NCBI GenBank assembly: GCA_937958185.1
Contig: CALFFN010000031.1
Span: forward strand, 1 to 54,981
Source: an uncultured Neglectibacter sp.
GTDB lineage: Bacteria; Bacillota; Clostridia; Oscillospirales; Acutalibacteraceae
Length of the DNA stretch: 54,981 nt
Direction: 5' to 3'
Positions 49,637-54,981 of this stretch are shown piece after piece; the first letter of the stretch is position 1, and each line of letters begins with the position of its first letter. The position numbers and the translations under genes are program-made. Below the pieces are notes generated by a model. That model was not told the DNA's origin. It ran no database searches and saw only the letters and a list, made by a program, of their open reading frames with translations.

Positions 49637-51440
49637 GGCTTTCGGTTGGGTTCAGGATGGCGGTTCTTTTGAGAATTTGAAGAGGGTGTTAGCTTCTATT
49701 ACTCCCGATTCGGAACTAAATGCGCTGCTGCGGGAGAGGGTAATTCCTACCTTTGTTCCGGAAAGATATGGGCGGCAGGAATTGATAACGGCGATTACGG
49801 GAGAGAACTGCAATGCCGTTCCCTATAATTCCTTGCGTGGAAGCGGTTCTGCTAATCAGCTTACTGTTACAGAAAATATAGAAATGTTTGGTTACAGTGA
49901 GGAAGAAGCAGAAAGGATTGTCCGCAAAGGCGGGCGGGGAAACGCCGCTTGCTCTGGTATCGGACAGGCTGCCGTACCTGCACAGAAAAACATGCCAAAT
50001 GGTGAGAAGAAACCCTATCAGAGCGATTGGTCGACAGACAGCTTTATCCGTTGGGGAATTTCTTTATCGTTTCTCAGCTATGATTCCGCCACGGATACAT
50101 GCAGTGTTTCAGAATTGGGACGGCGCTTTGCCCTATCTGAAAGCTACAGCGAAGAAGAAAAGGAAATTATCGGACAAGCATTGGAGTCCTATCCGCCTGC
50201 TTGCCGTGTCTTAAAACTGTTAGCAGAACAAGGGCATTTGACAAAATTTGAGATTGGCAGACGGCTTGGCTTTGTTGGAGAAGCCGGTTTTACTTCCCTG
50301 CCGCAGTCCTATTATGTAGGCGGAATCTGCACGGCAGCCACTCTTGCCGAAAAGACAGATATTAGGCAGAATTTTGAAGGCAGCAGCGACAAATATGCCA
50401 GAATGATTGCCGGGTGGATGTGTAAAATCGGCTGGGTCGAAAAGGTTCCAAAAACAGTTACAGAATACTATCTTGGTCGAAGATACACAGCTGAAATCGG
50501 ACAGAGCTACATGATTACAACGCAAGGGTTGACCCATGTAAATCGAATTTTAGGAAGAACCAGACATCGTCGTACCCCGAAAATCGTGTTCTGGAATATG
50601 CTCGCTACTGCGGCACCTGATAGTGTCTATCTTCGCAATCGAAGATGCCATATTTTGAAATCTCTTACCACTCCCAAAACCGTGGATGAGATTCGATTGT
50701 ATCTTGCTGCCAGAGAGATAGACGCTTCAACAGCGACAATTCTGGACGATTTGCAGAATTTCACCAATATTGGTCTGGAAATCGAATGCAGAGATGCACG
50801 CTATAAGCTGAAAGACGAAATCGTTCAGTTGGAAATCCCTGTTGAGGCTGTGCACACAGAAAGGACGGAACTTTCTGTAGTGAAAGATGAAGTGAGAGCG
50901 CAGTTAACCAGCATTGACCACAGATATTTGGCATTGATCGATCTGGCTTACGACAGCAATTCAAATCGGGAGTTTGAAATTGAGACCATGTCCCTCTTGA
51001 CAGAAGAACTGGATTTTCAGGGTCTGCATCTCGGCGGTTCTCGAAAGCCAGATGGTCTGTTCTATAAACATGCGGACGGTGTGATTGTCGATACAAAAGC
51101 CTATTCCAATGGCTATAACTTGCCAATCACGCAGGCGGATGAAATGATCCGTTACATTGAAGAAAACAAATCTAGAAGTGACATCAATCGTAACCACTGG
51201 TGGGAGAACTTCAGCGATGAAGTGCAAAATTTCAGCTTCCTATTTGTTTCTTCAGAGTTTCGAGGCTCTTTTCTGGATAATATCCGCTATATCCACGACA
51301 GAACGGGCTATTGCGGCTCGGTGATTTCTGCTAAGAATCTGCTGCTGTTTGCAGAAAGAGTCAGTGCCGGGGAATTGGCGTATGAGGAGAGCTTTGAGGT
51401 ACTAAGGGGCAACGATGAAGCTGGATGTGAAAGCGTGTAA
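49629..51440 (+). CDS. FokI-type Type IIS restriction endonuclease
   Basis: A 603-residue endonuclease homologous to FokI along its whole length. The N-terminal recognition domain has FGWVQDGGSFENLKRV and DWSTDSFIRW, then SYPPACRVLKLLAEQGHLTK, GRRLGFVGEAGFTSLP and EGSSDKYARMIAGW. The C-terminal cleavage domain has LHLGGSRKPDGLFY and GVIVDTKAYSNGYNLPI with catalytic Asp475, Asp488 and Lys490, then ADEMIRYIEENKSR. FokI cuts 9/13 nt from GGATG as a dimer. A related asymmetric target is likely, but the D1 region carries an insertion (about 75-130) and changes, so the exact site is open. It is the last gene of the three-gene operon. Confidence 0.93.
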   Translation: MSRAFGWVQDGGSFENLKRVLASITPDSELNALLRERVIPTFVPERYGRQELITAITGENCNAVPYNSLRGSGSANQLTVTENIEMFGYSEEEAERIVRKGGRGNAACSGIGQAAVPAQKNMPNGEKKPYQSDWSTDSFIRWGISLSFLSYDSATDTCSVSELGRRFALSESYSEEEKEIIGQALESYPPACRVLKLLAEQGHLTKFEIGRRLGFVGEAGFTSLPQSYYVGGICTAATLAEKTDIRQNFEGSSDKYARMIAGWMCKIGWVEKVPKTVTEYYLGRRYTAEIGQSYMITTQGLTHVNRILGRTRHRRTPKIVFWNMLATAAPDSVYLRNRRCHILKSLTTPKTVDEIRLYLAAREIDASTATILDDLQNFTNIGLEIECRDARYKLKDEIVQLEIPVEAVHTERTELSVVKDEVRAQLTSIDHRYLALIDLAYDSNSNREFEIETMSLLTEELDFQGLHLGGSRKPDGLFYKHADGVIVDTKAYSNGYNLPITQADEMIRYIEENKSRSDINRNHWWENFSDEVQNFSFLFVSSEFRGSFLDNIRYIHDRTGYCGSVISAKNLLLFAERVSAGELAYEESFEVLRGNDEAGCESV

Positions 51441-51757
51441 GCGGTTTGCTTCTTTTGCTGCTTTATTATTTAATAAATCTAATAAAGCAAATTATTCCCG
51501 TTAAAGTAAAAAAGAAATGTACAAAGGCTTATTATCGAACGGAGTGATACTATTTCGGTATATGGGATAAAGGAGAAGCCAGCAATGTGTTTTTGCATTG
51601 CGGGCACAGGATGCATTGTTTAATAGAAAAAATAGCGTAATACGCTGGTTGCTGAAACTTCTTATTTAATCAGTTCTCAGATAAAATCGCAAAAAATGAA
51701 ACGAACTTTTGACTAATAATTATAATTTCATTGACACAGAATGGAGGGAATCACAAC
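51441..51757 (+). other. AT-rich spacer before the PHP-ATPase gene
   Basis: I see no gene in these 317 bp. A TATAAT box at 51721-51726 lies 32 nt before the next start, and GGAGGG (51743-51748) is its ribosome binding site. The spacing implies a transcript separate from the FokI-like operon. Confidence 0.45.
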
Positions 51758-54583
51758 ATGCAAACTTCCAAGGGATCAGAATGGCGTAGATGGGACTTAC
51801 ATCTGCATACGGCCTCCTCATATGATTATAAGTACAATGAGAACGATGCCGATGAACTTCTGTGTAAGGCACTTAAGGAGAATGATATTTGTGCAGTTGC
51901 AATTACGGATCACTTTAGAATTGATGCAAAACGGATAAAGCGGTTACGTGAACTAGCACCAGAAATTGTGTTTTTTCCAGGTGTTGAATTGAGAACGGAT
52001 AAAGGTTCAAATAATTTGCATTTCAATTTATTGTTCTCAGATCAGATGAATATTGATGATTTGCAAAGTGATTTTGAAGCTATAATGCTTCGAGAGAGAG
52101 CGAAATCTTCACAGAGCAATGAATCAATTTACTGGACATTTGAGGATGCTGTAAAGTTTTGTCATGACCGGAAAGGACTTCTGTCAATTCATGCAGGCAA
52201 AAAAACAAATGGCATTGATCAAGAAATCAGCAATGGCGTTCCTTACAAAGAAGCGCTAAAAGAAGATATTGCGAAATCAGTTGATTTCTTTGAAATTGGG
52301 AAAAAGAAAGATGTTGAAGACTACAGCAAATATGTGTTTTCACAAATTGAAGAGAAACCTTTAATAATTGGTTCCGATAATCACGATCCACGTAATTATG
52401 TAGTAAAAGAAAACTTATGGATTAAAGCTGATACAACGTTCGAAGGACTAAAGCAGTGTCTATTTCAACCACGGGAACGAGTATATGTTGGTGAGATACC
52501 TTTGGCACTTGATCGGGAAAGAAAAATGCGAAGTGAAAATATTGCGTGTATTTCTGTTAAACGAAAGAAGAATCCGGTTTTTGCTGACATGAATTGGTTC
52601 GATTTTACTTTGCCTTTAAATTCAGGCTTAATTGCAGTGATAGGAAACAAAGGCAGTGGTAAGAGTGCTTTTTCTGATATAGTAGGGCAATTATGCAAAT
52701 GCCACGCTATGGAAAAGGCTGCTTTCTTAAACGAGAAAAGATTTAGACGGCAACAGAAAAATTTTTCACAAGACTATGAGGCTTCTATTGTCTGGGGGGA
52801 TGGACACAAAAGTACGATCGACCTTGATGCTAAATCATTTGACACTGTTATTGAAGACGCCAGATATCTACCGCAACAGTATATCGAAGATGTTTGTAAT
52901 GATATAGGAAGCAGCTTTCAAGAGGAAATTGATCGTGTCGTCTTTTCGTATGTAGATCCGACTGAACGCGCAGGAGCTACCTCTTTAGGAGACCTTGTCA
53001 GAATAAAATCAACTTCTTTGACTCTCAACAAGAAAAACATACAAGATGAACTTAGTCAAATAAATGCTAGGATTATTCATTTGGAAGAAAAGAAAACAAC
53101 CCAGTATAAAAAGCATATTACTGACAGTTTAAAAAAGGCTCAAGAGGGTTTAAAACGGCACGATGGAATTAAACCAAAGGAAGTTCAGAAACCAACTCCT
53201 CAAAAGGAAGATGTAAATTACCAAGAAAAACTTGAAAGGGTAAATACTGATATAACCAATGTCACATCAAAAATAGATTCTACTCGCTATGAACTAACGG
53301 AAATAAACACTTCCATTGTCCAAACAAATGATTTAATTGCGGGTTTGCGTGTTTTAGTGAAAGAGCTACAAAGTATGCAAGTACGTGTCGATGAATTTTT
53401 TGAAACCCATGATTTGTCTAGTAAAAATCAAAAATTAGATCTTATAACGCCAATTCATGATATCGAATTATATTTAGCTAAACTAAATAAAAGAAAGCAA
53501 ACATTACAATTTTCTCTAGATGGTTCTGATGAAACTGAAGGACTCTCTGGACAATTGGCTAGATTGAATAAAGAGAAAAAAGCGATTATTGAAATGGCCA
53601 ATAATGAAGAAAGGGTTTACCAAAAATATTTATCGGATTTAAAGGAATGGGAAGGAGAAAGGGAAAAAATCATTGGGGAAAAAAGCCAAGAAGGCTCCCT
53701 TCGGTATTTTGAGAACGAATCCAATTACCTCAAAATGGATTTGGATAGTGATTATCAGAAAGCAAAGCAAGAAAGAAATTCACAATTGGACGCTCTCTTT
53801 TTTGTTAAAACAGAATTGGCAAAACTTTATGAAAGTATCTATGCTCCAGTAGAAAGTGAAATTGATAATCTTCTGGGCGATTTGGAGGATCAAATCAGAT
53901 TCTCTGCGGAAATTCAGCTAAAAGAGTCCACATTCTCCGAGCATGTTCTTTCTTATATCAATGCGAAGTTTTCTGGCAAATTTCGTGGGAAAGAAGCTGG
54001 ACAAAAAGCAATTGATACTATGATCAAGACAACTGACTTTTCCGACAGACACAGCTTAGCGCATTTTATTGATGGCATCATGGAAGTTGTTGATGAAGAT
54101 ATGGACAATTCAACTAAAAAAATATCTTCAAAGCAGGAATTCTATGATTATCTCTATGGACTTGATTATTTGGATGTGTTTTATAAATTGCAAGTAGGAT
54201 CTCATAACTTGGAAGAGTTGTCTCCAGGCGAAAGAGGAATTGTCTTACTTATATTCTATCTTGCTCTAAGTAAAAGTAACACTCCAATTATCATAGATCA
54301 GCCAGAAGATAATTTAGATAACCAGTCTGTATACAATAAATTGGTGCCCTGTATATGTGCTGCAAAGGCAAAACGGCAGGTTATAATAGTAACCCATAAT
54401 CCCAATATAGCAGTTGCTTGTGATGCTGAACAATTGATTTACTGCTATATGGATAAAGCTACTCATTCAATTACATATGAGTCTGGTGGAATAGAAAATC
54501 CTTGTATGAAACAACATGTGATAGATGTTCTAGAGGGAACTATGCCTGCGTTTGATTTAAGAAGGAGAAAGTATACTGATTAG
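51758..54583 (+). CDS. PHP-domain SMC-like ATPase (TrlF family type)
   Basis: A 941-residue protein. The N-terminal PHP phosphoesterase domain (about 1-240) has WDLHLHTASSYDY (HxH), AVAITDHFRID, PGVELRT, LLSIHAGKK and LIIGSDNHDPR, all metal-site motifs. An SMC/ABC-type ATPase is wrapped around it: Walker A AVIGNKGSGKSAFSDI, long coiled coils (about 430-680), signature ELSPGERGIVLLIF, Walker B TPIIIDQPEDNLDNQ and the H-loop VIIVTHNPNIAVA. This layout is annotated as the TrlF family or PHP-SMC ATPase, found in defence islands and as a retron effector. I infer a nuclease or phosphoesterase activated by the ATPase. Start ATG 51758 has GGAGGG 9 nt upstream; TTG 51731 is unlikely. It seems to act alone. 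Confidence 0.87.
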   Translation: MQTSKGSEWRRWDLHLHTASSYDYKYNENDADELLCKALKENDICAVAITDHFRIDAKRIKRLRELAPEIVFFPGVELRTDKGSNNLHFNLLFSDQMNIDDLQSDFEAIMLRERAKSSQSNESIYWTFEDAVKFCHDRKGLLSIHAGKKTNGIDQEISNGVPYKEALKEDIAKSVDFFEIGKKKDVEDYSKYVFSQIEEKPLIIGSDNHDPRNYVVKENLWIKADTTFEGLKQCLFQPRERVYVGEIPLALDRERKMRSENIACISVKRKKNPVFADMNWFDFTLPLNSGLIAVIGNKGSGKSAFSDIVGQLCKCHAMEKAAFLNEKRFRRQQKNFSQDYEASIVWGDGHKSTIDLDAKSFDTVIEDARYLPQQYIEDVCNDIGSSFQEEIDRVVFSYVDPTERAGATSLGDLVRIKSTSLTLNKKNIQDELSQINARIIHLEEKKTTQYKKHITDSLKKAQEGLKRHDGIKPKEVQKPTPQKEDVNYQEKLERVNTDITNVTSKIDSTRYELTEINTSIVQTNDLIAGLRVLVKELQSMQVRVDEFFETHDLSSKNQKLDLITPIHDIELYLAKLNKRKQTLQFSLDGSDETEGLSGQLARLNKEKKAIIEMANNEERVYQKYLSDLKEWEGEREKIIGEKSQEGSLRYFENESNYLKMDLDSDYQKAKQERNSQLDALFFVKTELAKLYESIYAPVESEIDNLLGDLEDQIRFSAEIQLKESTFSEHVLSYINAKFSGKFRGKEAGQKAIDTMIKTTDFSDRHSLAHFIDGIMEVVDEDMDNSTKKISSKQEFYDYLYGLDYLDVFYKLQVGSHNLEELSPGERGIVLLIFYLALSKSNTPIIIDQPEDNLDNQSVYNKLVPCICAAKAKRQVIIVTHNPNIAVACDAEQLIYCYMDKATHSITYESGGIENPCMKQHVIDVLEGTMPAFDLRRRKYTD

Positions 54584-54929
54584 TCAGTAAAAACATCTGT
54601 CTCAATGGATTCGAACTTGTCTTGCAACCATCACTTATGGTATTCAAATTTTAATCAATGCATTATTTTTGCGTCACTAAGTTCGCTACTGATGGCCAGC
54701 ACCCCTTGATACACATATTTGGAGTAATTATTAAAATTAATTGCCCTCATTATGGATGGATGTCTCGCATTGATGATGTGTGATTTTTTCCGGATAACAA
54801 CAGGAAAAAACTAAAATACCTGGATAAAAGAAGGGCCTGCCAAGAGGCAGGCTCTTCCTTGTGTCAGAATAGTTTTTCCGATTTTGGGTTTACAAATCTT
54901 TTCCGAGTGTCCTTATACATAGAACCCTT
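54584..54929 (+). other. Non-coding region with a hairpin at 54831-54856
   Basis: No gene is visible. An 11-bp stem (AAGGGCCTGCC / GGCAGGCTCTT, loop AAGA, one wobble pair) followed by CCTTGTG is the likely terminator of the PHP-ATPase gene, 250 nt after its stop. Confidence 0.5.
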
Positions 54930-54981
54930 TTTCCTATTATTAACATTCCCCTGTCACCATGACACCCCAGTTGACAAAGGT
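54930..54981 (+). repeat. 52-bp direct repeat, right copy (cut by the window end)
   Basis: TTTCCTATTATTAACATTCC to GTTGACAAAGGT matches 38626-38677 at 49 of 52 positions and runs to the last base of the window, so it may be longer. Confidence 0.7.

Noticed and set aside
51741..51938. 65-codon frame overlapping the start of the PHP-ATPase gene
   Set aside because: It uses the same region in another frame, and the PHP motifs begin within the first 15 residues of the frame starting at 51758.
1..54981. CRISPR array
   Set aside because: No regularly spaced short repeats and no cas-like genes were seen. The repeats present are two-copy and far apart.

Overview
The window looks like chromosome plus an accessory region from a GC-rich gut Firmicute, probably an Oscillospiraceae/Ruminococcaceae-type Clostridia. 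Supporting this are strong GGAGG-type ribosome binding sites, a permuted GH3 beta-glucosidase of the kind known from rumen Firmicutes, an SLH-domain surface protein, AgrC/LytTR-type signalling, and many IS200/IS605 and tyrosine-integrase relics. The assignment rests on gene style, not on a marker gene.

Positions 1-22,270 look like ordinary chromosome. The order is: GH3 glycosidase, FemAB-like acyltransferase, a two-module AAA+ ATPase followed by type I dehydroquinate dehydratase (aroD), an IlvD/Edd dehydratase closest to the YjhG/YagF sugar-acid branch with a DUF1284-like partner, an aldo/keto reductase, and a flavodoxin lipoprotein. A cell-surface sensing locus follows. In it a membrane histidine kinase and an OmpR-type regulator (both minus strand) bracket a proline-rich membrane-anchored surface protein and precede a 1,965-residue SLH surface protein (both plus strand).

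Positions 22,390-30,000 start an AT-richer accessory region. A compact four-gene minus-strand operon encodes a TIR-domain protein, a 499-residue unknown protein, an SPFH/band-7-like protein and a membrane protein with a copper-amine-oxidase-N-like domain. Upstream is a 978-residue HD plus HSP90-like ATPase protein. The TIR protein's C-terminus and the N-terminus of its overlapping neighbour share a short motif (QVF-x-Q-x-x-N) resembling paired amyloid/RHIM-type signalling motifs. I think this is the best candidate for an undescribed immune or stress system here.

Positions 30,000-38,500 hold a relaxase relic, a HipBA-like toxin-antitoxin locus broken by a frameshift and an IS200/IS605 insertion, and a GT2 glycosyltransferase / two ABC exporters / AgrC-like kinase / LytTR regulator cluster.

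Positions 38,600-54,981 are a modular defence island bounded by two nearly identical 52-bp direct repeats, the second ending exactly at the window edge. It holds an excisionase-like gene with an amber codon, a replication-type HTH protein, an oriT-like palindrome cluster, integrase 1, a Gabija-like OLD nuclease plus UvrD helicase pair, integrase 2 (about 93% identical to integrase 1), a tRNA-Trp 3' fragment, a FokI-type restriction system whose bipartite methyltransferase is split into two genes, and a TrlF-type PHP-SMC ATPase. The same integrase block of repeated flanks occurs twice with different cargo behind it, which suggests growth by tandem insertion.
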